DNA from: Mycolicibacterium tusciae JS617
GTDB taxonomy: Bacteria > Actinomycetota > Actinomycetes > Mycobacteriales > Mycobacteriaceae
Assembly (NCBI RefSeq): GCF_000243415.2
Contig: NZ_KI912270.1
Location: 2,170,001 to 2,234,000 of the forward strand
DNA length: 64,000 nt
Direction of reading: 5' to 3'
In this document: positions 18,773 through 25,939 of the stretch, one piece after another
How the letters are laid out: every line of letters begins with the position of its first letter
Position numbering within the stretch: the stretch's first letter is position 1
The notes under the pieces: model-generated
Database searches by the model: none
What the model saw: the letters and a program-made list of their open reading frames with translations, nothing else
Told to the model about the DNA's origin: nothing
Program-made: the position numbers and the translations under genes

Positions 18773-19405
18773 CTAGCCGATATCGGGTACGTCCGAAAGC
18801 GAACGAGGCAGTGCGTACAGCGCCATTCGCCGATTCGACATGTCGTGCTCGCCGAGGAAAACACCGCCGGCGTACTCGCAGACCGCACGCGCTCCGGCGT
18901 TGCGGTGATCGGGGTCGAACATGATGCGACGGCAACGAGGTTCGAGCTCGAAAATGTTGGCGACCAAGCGTGGCAACATGATCGGCGCGATTCCGCGGTT
19001 GACGAACCGCATCTCCGCGATCGCCGCGTGCAGACCGATGTCATGGGGATCTGCGTCATAACGCGGGCCGATCGAGTCCTTCGCCGCCCGGTAGAGCTCG
19101 ACATAGACGAACGGCTGGCCGCGGAAACTGCCGATGAACGGACGAGAGTATTCGCCGTCGAGTTGGGCCTGCAGGTAGCGCTGCCAACGCTTCGGCGGCC
19201 AGGCGTACTCCCATGACTCCACCAGATGCGGGCGGTTCATCCACTCCGACACCATTTCCGCGTCGGCAGCGGCGTCGACGAGCCTGACGCCGTAGGGTTC
19301 GCCAAGGATTGGCGTCGGCGGCGCGCCCACCGCGCGGACCTCGTCGGGTATCGATGTCAGCTCGCGGGGCAAGACGGGTGATGGAGCCTCGTCAATGTCG
19401 GTCAT
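18773..19405 (-). CDS. mbtK: Mycobactin lysine N-acyltransferase MbtK
   Basis: This 210-aa GNAT-fold enzyme transfers the fatty acyl chain to the epsilon-amino group of the mycobactin lysine. It has the siderophore-acetyltransferase pattern: [76 protein letters not shown] and [21 protein letters not shown]. The length equals Rv1347c. It faces the mbtL-mbtM-mbtN operon, as in the M. tuberculosis mbt-2 locus, and has its own IdeR-like box upstream. Confidence 0.92.
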   Translation of the reverse strand: MTDIDEAPSPVLPRELTSIPDEVRAVGAPPTPILGEPYGVRLVDAAADAEMVSEWMNRPHLVESWEYAWPPKRWQRYLQAQLDGEYSRPFIGSFRGQPFVYVELYRAAKDSIGPRYDADPHDIGLHAAIAEMRFVNRGIAPIMLPRLVANIFELEPRCRRIMFDPDHRNAGARAVCEYAGGVFLGEHDMSNRRMALYALPRSLSDVPDIG

Positions 19406-19430
19406 CGACCGCTCAGCCTATCGGAGTGAC

Positions 19431-19449
19431 TGAGGCTACGGTTACCTAC
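19431..19449. promoter_or_regulatory. IdeR-like iron box upstream of mbtK
   Basis: On the plus strand TGAGGCTACGGTTACCTAC agrees with the IdeR consensus at 13 of 19 positions, with GG and ACCTA in register. It ends 26 bp upstream of the mbtK start. Its occurrence at the second outer end of the same locus strengthens the call. Confidence 0.55.
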
Positions 19450-19482
19450 CTCGAGGTCCGCCAGTGTGATTGCTGTCGCGGA

Positions 19483-20178
19483 TCATTCGAACAGTTCGTC
19501 GATTGCCTTCTGCTCCAACTCAATCCACCTGGCCACGCGCTCGCGGACACGTGCGACTTCGTCCTCGTCGAAGTGCCGGGCCTCATCCGGCGTGATACGG
19601 CAGATGTCCATGGGACCCCCGACGCTCGGCGACGATGTGTCGAGCGTGTCGAGTACCCGCAGGGCGGCCACCACTCCGTAGTCGACGCTGCGCTTGGCCA
19701 TCTGAAAGTGCGCGAGAAGGGCGTAGGCCTGTTGGGCCATCGGCGAACCACTGCCGACTGCCTGGAAGCCCGTTTCCTCGTAGTGCCCGATCAAGCCATG
19801 CGGATCGATGTCGACGATGAACGGCTTCCCGTCGGAATAGCCAGCGGCCAGGATGTAGGTCGACGGCGTCGCACCGGGCTTGCCGCCGGGCACGTCGGCG
19901 ATGAAATTGCTGTAGTGCTGTTCGAGGACCGGCACGACTCGCTGTTGCAGAGCGTGCCCGACGTCGGACGCTTCCACGATCGCGTCCGCCTCGGCGTCGA
20001 AAATCTGCTCGAGGTCGAACAGCACGGCCCGGGAGCCGCTCCCACCCCATGAGGCGCGCTCGCCCAGTGCGTGCAGCTTTTGCGCCGGATAGCTCACGCC
20101 GCGCACGGGGTCAGTGATCTGCGAGTCAGACGCCATCACGAGCCCGTCATTGCAGCGCAGTGCGAGAACAACCGTCAC
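19483..20178 (-). CDS. Proteasome-beta-like Ntn hydrolase
   Basis: This 231-aa protein resembles single-ring proteasome-like proteins rather than PrcB. Starting at GTG 20178, threonine is residue 2 and would be exposed when Met is removed. Numbering this Thr as 1, an Asp falls at 17 (MASDSQIT) and a Lys at 33 (YPAQKLHAL), the exact spacing of the proteasome Thr1/Asp17/Lys33 catalytic set. A TTG 6 nt upstream is an alternative start that would leave a short propeptide. GSGSPMAQQAYALL matches the beta-subunit helix region. No alpha subunit lies nearby. The substrate is unknown. Confidence 0.8.
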   Translation of the reverse strand: MTVVLALRCNDGLVMASDSQITDPVRGVSYPAQKLHALGERASWGGSGSRAVLFDLEQIFDAEADAIVEASDVGHALQQRVVPVLEQHYSNFIADVPGGKPGATPSTYILAAGYSDGKPFIVDIDPHGLIGHYEETGFQAVGSGSPMAQQAYALLAHFQMAKRSVDYGVVAALRVLDTLDTSSPSVGGPMDICRITPDEARHFDEDEVARVRERVARWIELEQKAIDELFE

Positions 20179-20236
20179 ACACAAGTCTTACCCAAAACGG
20201 ACGCTCGTCTCACGCGTCCCGTGGAATCGTGGGCGT

Positions 20237-20431
20237 ATGACGGTCGATCGGGTCGCAGAACTGATGCGCTGGCAGGACTCCGGCGCCGTGTGGCAGGTGA
20301 TCGCACGGCGTGGCGACACTCTCACGGTCGCCCTGTTGCGTTGCGACGGCGGCGAAGAGATGGACCGGTTCACCTCCGACGATTCACGCCTGCGGGAGTT
20401 CGTCGGCGACCGGCAGAGCAGCGAGGACTAG
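20237..20431 (+). CDS. Small conserved mycobacterial protein, unknown function
   Basis: This 64-aa soluble protein from ATG 20237 begins MTVDRVAELMRWQDSG. It has a beta-strand-rich centre (VWQVIARRGDTLTVALLRC) and an acidic tail. It resembles small hypothetical proteins common in mycobacteria; I cannot assign a function. It is divergent from the Ntn hydrolase with a short 58-bp spacer. A strong hairpin follows its stop. Confidence 0.65.
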   Translation: MTVDRVAELMRWQDSGAVWQVIARRGDTLTVALLRCDGGEEMDRFTSDDSRLREFVGDRQSSED

Positions 20432-20440
20432 CGACGCACA

Positions 20441-20471
20441 CGGTCGCCCCGCCGAGAGGACGGGGCGACCG
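20441..20471. terminator. Bidirectional hairpin terminator
   Basis: An 11-bp perfect stem CGGTCGCCCCG/CGGGGCGACCG with a 9-nt loop, between the stops of two convergent genes. No long T run follows, as is common in mycobacterial terminators. Confidence 0.7.
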
Positions 20472-20496
20472 CGCGTGTGTGATCAGAACGGTGTCA

Positions 20497-20838
20497 TCAG
20501 AACGGGGCCGTCCTGAACCCGCCATTCCAATGAACGCCCCAGGCGTTCAGCTCGCTGTTCCACTCCACTGGTAGCCACGGCGCCCAGTACGGCGGGGGCG
20601 GTGGCGGCGGCGCCCAAACCGGCACGACGACGCGATGTCCTGGCGGCGGAAGGCCGCCCTGCCCCGGCGGCAACGGATTGCCCGGGACGCCGACGTTCAC
20701 GCCTGGACCGGGAACCGGCGGCCATGGCGGGCTTGGCCATTTCGGATCGCCGTTGGCGACACCCGCGCCAATGCCCAGTACACCGCCGGCTAGCGCGCTG
20801 GCACTTATCGCCGTCAGCACGCTCTTCTTGATATTCAT
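20497..20838 (-). CDS. Small secreted proline-rich protein
   Basis: This 113-aa protein starts at ATG 20838, chosen because AAGGAG lies 8 nt upstream. Residues 1-29 are a Sec signal peptide (MNIKKSVLTAISASALAGG, ending near VANGDP). The mature part is rich in Pro and Gly (WPPVPGPG, PLPPGQGGLPPPG) and a run of seven prolines, then aromatic residues (YWAPWLPVEWNSELNAWGVHWNGGF). It is probably an exported cell-wall-associated protein. It has no cysteine and no recognised domain. Similar short secreted Pro-rich proteins are common in mycobacteria. Confidence 0.78.
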   Translation of the reverse strand: MNIKKSVLTAISASALAGGVLGIGAGVANGDPKWPSPPWPPVPGPGVNVGVPGNPLPPGQGGLPPPGHRVVVPVWAPPPPPPPYWAPWLPVEWNSELNAWGVHWNGGFRTAPF

Positions 20839-20934
20839 CAGGTCGACTCCTTCGATCGGCACGCCCGCAATTCGCGGACACGCTGGTCAATAGCGACCCC
20901 CGACGGTTCGGGGCTACCCCCCGCCAGCCGCCTA

Positions 20935-21474
20935 CTAAACGCCTGCTCGGCGCACCAATTCAACAAACGCTGCCGCCGCCGCGTCGACGCCGTCGCGATC
21001 GTCGGTGGCGACCAGGTCGAGCAGCAGACCACGGGCCACGGCGAGACCCAGGCGCATCATCGCGGGGTCGATCACCGGCCCGGTGTCGTTGGCCAGCCAG
21101 GTGTCCACGGCACCCGGCAACATCCCGGCGAACGGCTGCTCGCCCTGCACGCCGCGGGCATAACACTCGAAGAACAGACGCTCGAACGCGCGCAATTCGG
21201 GCCGCCTTAGATTGGCCCACATCGCGGCGATGGCATCGGCCGGCTCGCTCGGCAGTTCGCGCAGCATCGACATCTGCCGGCGCTCGACTTCGCCGACGAT
21301 CGCCAGTAGCAGTCTGTTGCGCGAGCCGAAGTGGTGCAGCAACATCCGGTGGCTCGTCCCCACGGCCGCCGCCACATCCCGCAACGACCGGTCGCCTATG
21401 CCTCGTGCAGCGAACTCCTCGACCACCGCATCGAGCAACTCCTGACGCCGCTCGAGATCAGGAGGCCGGGCCAT
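20935..21474 (-). CDS. TetR family transcriptional regulator
   Basis: This 179-aa protein has a helix-turn-helix at about residues 8-55 (GIGDRSLRDVAAAVGTSHRMLLHHFGSRNRLL). It overlaps the upstream SRPBCC gene by 17 nt, so the two are co-transcribed. A perfect inverted repeat at 21903-21920 over the SRPBCC start is the best candidate operator. It is a likely autoregulator of this two-gene unit and may also affect the divergent secreted-protein gene. Confidence 0.88.
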   Translation of the reverse strand: MARPPDLERRQELLDAVVEEFAARGIGDRSLRDVAAAVGTSHRMLLHHFGSRNRLLLAIVGEVERRQMSMLRELPSEPADAIAAMWANLRRPELRAFERLFFECYARGVQGEQPFAGMLPGAVDTWLANDTGPVIDPAMMRLGLAVARGLLLDLVATDDRDGVDAAAAAFVELVRRAGV

Positions 21475-21913
21475 CGAGGTGGTGCATGTGCTCGCTTCGG
21501 GCTTTCAGACCCGCGGCCTCCATGTCCAGGTATCGACGGGTCATCGACCGCATCGCCAGACCGACGAGCGCACCCACCGGGCCGCCCTGGTCGATCTGCT
21601 GACGGACTCGGGCGCGGCGGTCTGACAGCGGCTCGATGTCGTGGCTGGCCGTGGTCAGCCCACCGGGTGAACGCTGCACCCAGGTCCATGACCTGCCGGG
21701 TTCCACGTCCGTGACCTCCCAGACGAGCTTCGGCATCCGCGGCTGTTTGATCTCGAACCGCTTGCCCACCGCGATACCAGGCCCGTCGAGGGCGACCAGG
21801 CTGGTAACCGAGGCGGTCCATTCGGGCCAGCGCTCGACATCGCTGAAGACATCCCAGACGACAGTCGCCGGTGCGTCGATGTCGACGCCGCAGTCGGTAA
21901 TCATGTACCGCAT
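21458..21913 (-). CDS. SRPBCC (START/Bet v1-like) family protein
   Basis: This 151-aa protein is a polyketide-cyclase/dehydrase-like lipid-binding fold with the typical opening TDCGVDIDAPATVVWDVFSDVERWPEWTAS and later GRSWTWVQRSPG and MRSMTRRYLDMEAAGLK. Such proteins bind hydrophobic ligands. I take ATG 21913 as the start (MRYMITD), with ATG 21904 as the alternative. The frame extends upstream without a better start. It is coupled to the following TetR gene, so the protein may modify or sequester the regulator's ligand; that is inference. Confidence 0.85.
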   Translation of the reverse strand: MRYMITDCGVDIDAPATVVWDVFSDVERWPEWTASVTSLVALDGPGIAVGKRFEIKQPRMPKLVWEVTDVEPGRSWTWVQRSPGGLTTASHDIEPLSDRRARVRQQIDQGGPVGALVGLAMRSMTRRYLDMEAAGLKARSEHMHHLDGPAS

Positions 21914-21920
21914 GGTACAT
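21903..21920. promoter_or_regulatory. Palindromic operator candidate over the SRPBCC start
   Basis: ATGTACC-GCAT-GGTACAT is a perfect 7-bp inverted repeat with a 4-bp spacer. It covers the translation start of the SRPBCC gene in front of its co-transcribed TetR gene. This geometry fits TetR-family operators. Confidence 0.55.
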
Positions 21921-22048
21921 GAATCAGTCGCGCCAAGGAAGCATTCGACGTCCGCAAACGACCGAAGTGCGTGCGGAAACCGGCGGACCGCCATACCGTC
22001 GAGCAAACGGCTGAAACTCCCATCAGCCGATTCACGGAAGGCCTTTCC

Positions 22049-24364
22049 TTGACTACGAAGAGATTGGCAACGACGCGAACGGGTTACGGACGCTTCATCG
22101 GCAGGGTCGGCGCGCTGGCAGTCGCGTTGGGCATCGGAGCCGCGATCGCCAACAGTCCGGGCATGGCGTGGGCGCAGGACGGGACGTCGGACTCGTCAAC
22201 AGGCTCGCCCGCTCCGGCTCGCTCGGGATCGGCCGAGGGCACCGGCACTTCGGGAGAAGACGCGAACACCGGCGAGGACGACGACAACGAGTCGGACGAC
22301 GAGGAAGCTCCTGGCGACGACGAAATCGGTGACGACGAGTCCACGAACGAGGAAGTCGAGGAAGTCGAGGAAGTCGAGGAAGTCGAGGAAGTCGGGGGAG
22401 ACGAGGAAAACGCGGTAGACGAGTCAGCGAATGACGGCGACGACTCGTCAGCGCTGAATCAGGCGGAGTATTCCGCAGCGGCGCAGAACAACATAGACCG
22501 CACGTCGAACATGCGCAGTGGACGCAACGATGACTCCTTGGCCAAGGACGTCATCCCTTCGGAGTTGCCGTCGATCACGGCCTCACCGACTGTGATCACA
22601 TCACCGGACATCGACAAATCCGCAGCGGGCGACTCGATGCGTATCGCCACGGTGGCCGATTCACCATCCGCGTCGGCCGAATCGACGTTCGCCGCGATCG
22701 TCCCGCCGTCCACGAAGGCGCCGACGCAGGTGACCTCCCCCGCGGCTGCGGTGACCACCGGCATCGGCGGCGTGGTCAGTACGGTCTTGTCCGCCTTGGG
22801 TTTCGGCTCGCAGGCGGTCAGCGGCCCGGTCGCACCGCCACAGTCTCCGATGGCGTGGGCCATGCTGGGCTGGGCGCGGAGGGAGCTCGGGCACATTGTT
22901 TCGCCCCTGTCGACAGCAGGTGCGCCGGCGACGGCCTTGGTGGCCGAGGACGTCTCGACGACGGCGGCCAGTCCGCTGGCGACGCCGGAACAGTTGAAAG
23001 CCGAGAGGATCGCCACCCAGACGGCGAACTCGCTGCCGGTGGCGATCATGAAACTCGTTCTGCGGCAGCAATTTCTAGCGGCGGCAAACAGTCTCTACCC
23101 CAACGGTATCGATGCCGAGAACCTGGCGGCCCTCGACAAGGCAGTCAACGAGTACGCTATGGGCGCCGCGTTCCAGCAGCAGTTGCTCAACTCCATGACG
23201 CCGAAATTCGTCACCCAAGTGGCCCCACCGCACATCTGGTTCGGCCAGAACGTCCCCGGCTCACGCATCCTCTATGACAACCCGGACACCATCTACCGCT
23301 TCACGGGCGTCAACGGTGCGTCGGAATACGAAATCCGGGGCCAGATTCACAACTACTCCGATGTGAACGCACGCCCGGCCAACATCACGTTCAGTGTGCT
23401 GGAGGGCTTGGCCGGGACGACGACGACGGTAATGACCGTGGACGAGAACTTCGTCGTCAATGACGACGGGAGCTTCGTCATCACGGTAAGCCGAAAGGCG
23501 ACCGGCGGGCCGAATCACCTTCAGCTCACCAACGGCTCCACGATCATCGCGGCACGCGACACGTTGGGCGACTGGAACGACGAAACGCCGATGAGCCTGT
23601 CCATCGAGCGGGTAGGTGGGCCGCCGAACAGCCTGTTCGCCCAGCTCGGAGGGTTTGCCTTCCTCGGCAACTTCGTGGCCGGCAATCCCCTGCTGACCAC
23701 ATTGGTATCGCTGATTCCGCCGCTGCCGTTCGAGCCGCCACTGCTGCGCGGGGTGATCACCGCAGCCATCCTGATCGTCAGGGGTAACGAACAGGCCAAG
23801 TACATGGCGCTGGCGACCACCGATCCGGAGAGCGGCCAAGCGCGCCCCGTCAACACCGTCAGCCAGCCGGCCAGCAATGCGGAGTTCCTGGCCAATCAGA
23901 AGCAGAGCAACGGGCACTTCCAGCTCGGTGACAAGGAGGCGCTCGTGCTGACCATCGCCCCTGGCGATGCCAAGTACTTCATCGTTCCCACGTACGACGT
24001 CTGGACCATCACCGACAACTACTGGGACCAGCCGACGAGCCTCAACAACGAACAAATGCTCTACAAGAATCTCGACGAGAACGGCGATCCCGACGGCACC
24101 TACACCGTGGTGATCTCGCCGACGGATCCGCTTGCAGCAAACTGGATTTCGACTGGCGGCCTGAGCCAAGGCACGCTCGCCATCCGGTTCCAGGATATCG
24201 ATCCGGATTCACCGAATCAGCCGCAGATCATCGATCAGCAAGTGCTGACGCATGAGGAGCTCGCGGGCTTCCTACCGGCGGGCGCCTTCATCACCCAACA
24301 GGAGCGTGACGATCAGCTCGAATTGCGCAAGGCGGGCTTCGATAAGCGCTGGGCGCAGTCGTAA
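22049..24364 (+). CDS. Large secreted protein with DUF1214-like C-terminal domain
   Basis: This protein has 771 aa from TTG 22049, chosen for the GGAAGG box 7 nt upstream and because it opens a clean signal peptide (basic start, hydrophobic GALAVALGIGAAIA, then AWAQ). An acidic low-complexity region of about 100 residues follows, with five EEV repeats, then a Ser/Thr/Pro/Ala linker. The C-terminal half (about 380-760) is folded: DTIYRFTGVNGASEYEIRG, GDAKYFIVPTYDVW, NWISTGGLSQGTLAIRF, a DUF1214-like pattern. It is probably a cell-surface protein of unknown function. An in-frame ATG at 21971 would give a 797-aa form. Confidence 0.8.
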   Translation: MTTKRLATTRTGYGRFIGRVGALAVALGIGAAIANSPGMAWAQDGTSDSSTGSPAPARSGSAEGTGTSGEDANTGEDDDNESDDEEAPGDDEIGDDESTNEEVEEVEEVEEVEEVGGDEENAVDESANDGDDSSALNQAEYSAAAQNNIDRTSNMRSGRNDDSLAKDVIPSELPSITASPTVITSPDIDKSAAGDSMRIATVADSPSASAESTFAAIVPPSTKAPTQVTSPAAAVTTGIGGVVSTVLSALGFGSQAVSGPVAPPQSPMAWAMLGWARRELGHIVSPLSTAGAPATALVAEDVSTTAASPLATPEQLKAERIATQTANSLPVAIMKLVLRQQFLAAANSLYPNGIDAENLAALDKAVNEYAMGAAFQQQLLNSMTPKFVTQVAPPHIWFGQNVPGSRILYDNPDTIYRFTGVNGASEYEIRGQIHNYSDVNARPANITFSVLEGLAGTTTTVMTVDENFVVNDDGSFVITVSRKATGGPNHLQLTNGSTIIAARDTLGDWNDETPMSLSIERVGGPPNSLFAQLGGFAFLGNFVAGNPLLTTLVSLIPPLPFEPPLLRGVITAAILIVRGNEQAKYMALATTDPESGQARPVNTVSQPASNAEFLANQKQSNGHFQLGDKEALVLTIAPGDAKYFIVPTYDVWTITDNYWDQPTSLNNEQMLYKNLDENGDPDGTYTVVISPTDPLAANWISTGGLSQGTLAIRFQDIDPDSPNQPQIIDQQVLTHEELAGFLPAGAFITQQERDDQLELRKAGFDKRWAQS
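22349..22393 (+). repeat. Five tandem 9-bp repeats (GAGGAAGTC)
   Basis: Five exact copies of GAGGAAGTC encode (Glu-Glu-Val)5 in the acidic linker of the secreted protein. Exact nucleotide repetition suggests recent expansion by slippage, so copy number may vary between strains. Confidence 0.9.
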
Positions 24365-24454
24365 CGCATGGAAAACCCTCGGCAATCCAGGAGCCTGCGA
24401 ATCGCTTGGCGCGGTGGCGAAACCGACGGGTGACGTGAAACGGACCGCCGCCCG

Positions 24455-25936
24455 ATGACAGAAACCGTCGCGGTGATCGGCGCCGGGCCGGGCGGGCTCG
24501 TCACGGCACGATGGCTGCGTTCCCAGGGGTTCGAGCCGACTATCTTTGAGCAGGAGTTAGAGCTGGGCGGGCAATGGACCCGGCTTCCGGGTCGAAGCGG
24601 CGTGTGGCCTGCCATGTACACCAACACGAGTCGCGTGTTGACGGCCTTCAGCGACCTCGACCACGATGGCGACCTCACCTTCCTGTCCAATCATGACGTT
24701 CTCGCCTACCTGAACCGGTATGCCGACATGTTCGGCCTTCGAACCCTGATCCGCTTCGGACAACGGGTGGACCGCCTCAGCCGCATCGGCGCCAGATGGC
24801 ACGTCACTTGTGATGGGACCGATGAGGCCTTCGACCGGGTCGTGGTGGCCAGCGGCAGGTTCACGTCCCCCGCCATCCCGGCAGTGTCCGGCATCGAGAC
24901 ATTCACCGGCTCCGTCGGCGTCATCTCGACGTTCGACTACCGGGGCGCCAAACCCTATGTGGACAAGCGCATTCTGGTGGCGGGGTGCGCGGTCAGCGCA
25001 CTGGACATCGCCACGGAACTCGCACAACTCGGTGCGGCGCGGGTGGTGGTGACCCAGCGACGGCAGCGGTATGTCCTTCCGAAGTTCGCCGCGGGAGTCC
25101 CGTCCGATCATCGGATCTTCACACGATACGGCGCCCTGGCGAACGCGACGCTCCCACCCGCCGAGATCGATCGCCAGCTCAAGGAGATCGTGGTGGAGGC
25201 CAACGGAACTCCGCAGCAGTACGGTGCCCCGGCGCCGGACCCCTCGCTGTTCACCGCTGGTGTCACCCTCAACCAGGGCTACCTGCCGCTGGTGGCCGAA
25301 GGCCGAATCACGGTGCGGCCGTGGCTGACGTCGATCAGCGGCACGCAGGTGAGCTTTGGCGACGGGCACGCCGAAGAGTTCGACGGAATTCTCTTCGGTA
25401 CCGGGTTCGCGCTGGATCTGCCGTTCCTCGACGACGGCATCCGCGCGGCTCTCGATCTCGACGCGGTGCATCTGGACGCCGACCGCTACACGTTCCATCC
25501 AGACCTCCCGGGGTTGGCGATCGTCGGTATGTGGGATCAGTCCGGTGGATATTTTGTGCCGCTGGAACTTCAGGCCCGATGGATCGCCTACACGTGGGGC
25601 GGCGCGGTACCTCCACCGAACGCGGCCGGACAACACGATGCGATCGCCGCCTATCGCGCGCGGCGCGGATCGTCGCAGAAGACGCGGATGAATCTCGCAG
25701 CGCTGACCTTTGCGCGTGCAGCGGGAGTGGAACCGTGCCTGGAAAACTGGCCGGACCTTCGCAGAGCGCTCTTGTTCGGTCCACTCGCACCGAGTTGTTT
25801 CCGACTCGAGGGCCCCGATGCGCTGCCCGACGCGCAGGCGCGGTTCGAGCGCGACGCCGCCGCCTTCGGTGCGATCACGTCGAACGTGTTGACTGAGCGG
25901 GAATCTCGCTACTGGTTGCAGGTGGAGTCACCTTAG
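24455..25936 (+). CDS. Flavin-containing monooxygenase-like protein
   Basis: This 493-aa two-dinucleotide-binding flavoprotein has an FAD motif at the N-terminus (VAVIGAGPGGLVTARWL), ELGGQW, an NADPH-region motif near residue 175 (ILVAGCAVSALDIATEL, departing from GxGxSG), and a later FGTGF. The FMO/BVMO fingerprint region reads FTGSVGVISTFDY and lacks the usual His, so it is a divergent member. It would oxygenate a small nucleophilic or ketone substrate. The gene starts 90 bp after the secreted-protein gene and converges on the CoA-transferase gene with 3 bp between stops. Confidence 0.82.
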   Translation: MTETVAVIGAGPGGLVTARWLRSQGFEPTIFEQELELGGQWTRLPGRSGVWPAMYTNTSRVLTAFSDLDHDGDLTFLSNHDVLAYLNRYADMFGLRTLIRFGQRVDRLSRIGARWHVTCDGTDEAFDRVVVASGRFTSPAIPAVSGIETFTGSVGVISTFDYRGAKPYVDKRILVAGCAVSALDIATELAQLGAARVVVTQRRQRYVLPKFAAGVPSDHRIFTRYGALANATLPPAEIDRQLKEIVVEANGTPQQYGAPAPDPSLFTAGVTLNQGYLPLVAEGRITVRPWLTSISGTQVSFGDGHAEEFDGILFGTGFALDLPFLDDGIRAALDLDAVHLDADRYTFHPDLPGLAIVGMWDQSGGYFVPLELQARWIAYTWGGAVPPPNAAGQHDAIAAYRARRGSSQKTRMNLAALTFARAAGVEPCLENWPDLRRALLFGPLAPSCFRLEGPDALPDAQARFERDAAAFGAITSNVLTERESRYWLQVESP

Positions 25937-25939
25937 GCG

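Noticed and set aside
23261-24169. Long minus-strand open frame opposite the secreted protein
   Set aside because: It is a shadow frame: low-complexity Arg/Val/Gly composition, no motif, and the plus-strand frame has a signal peptide and recognisable domain.
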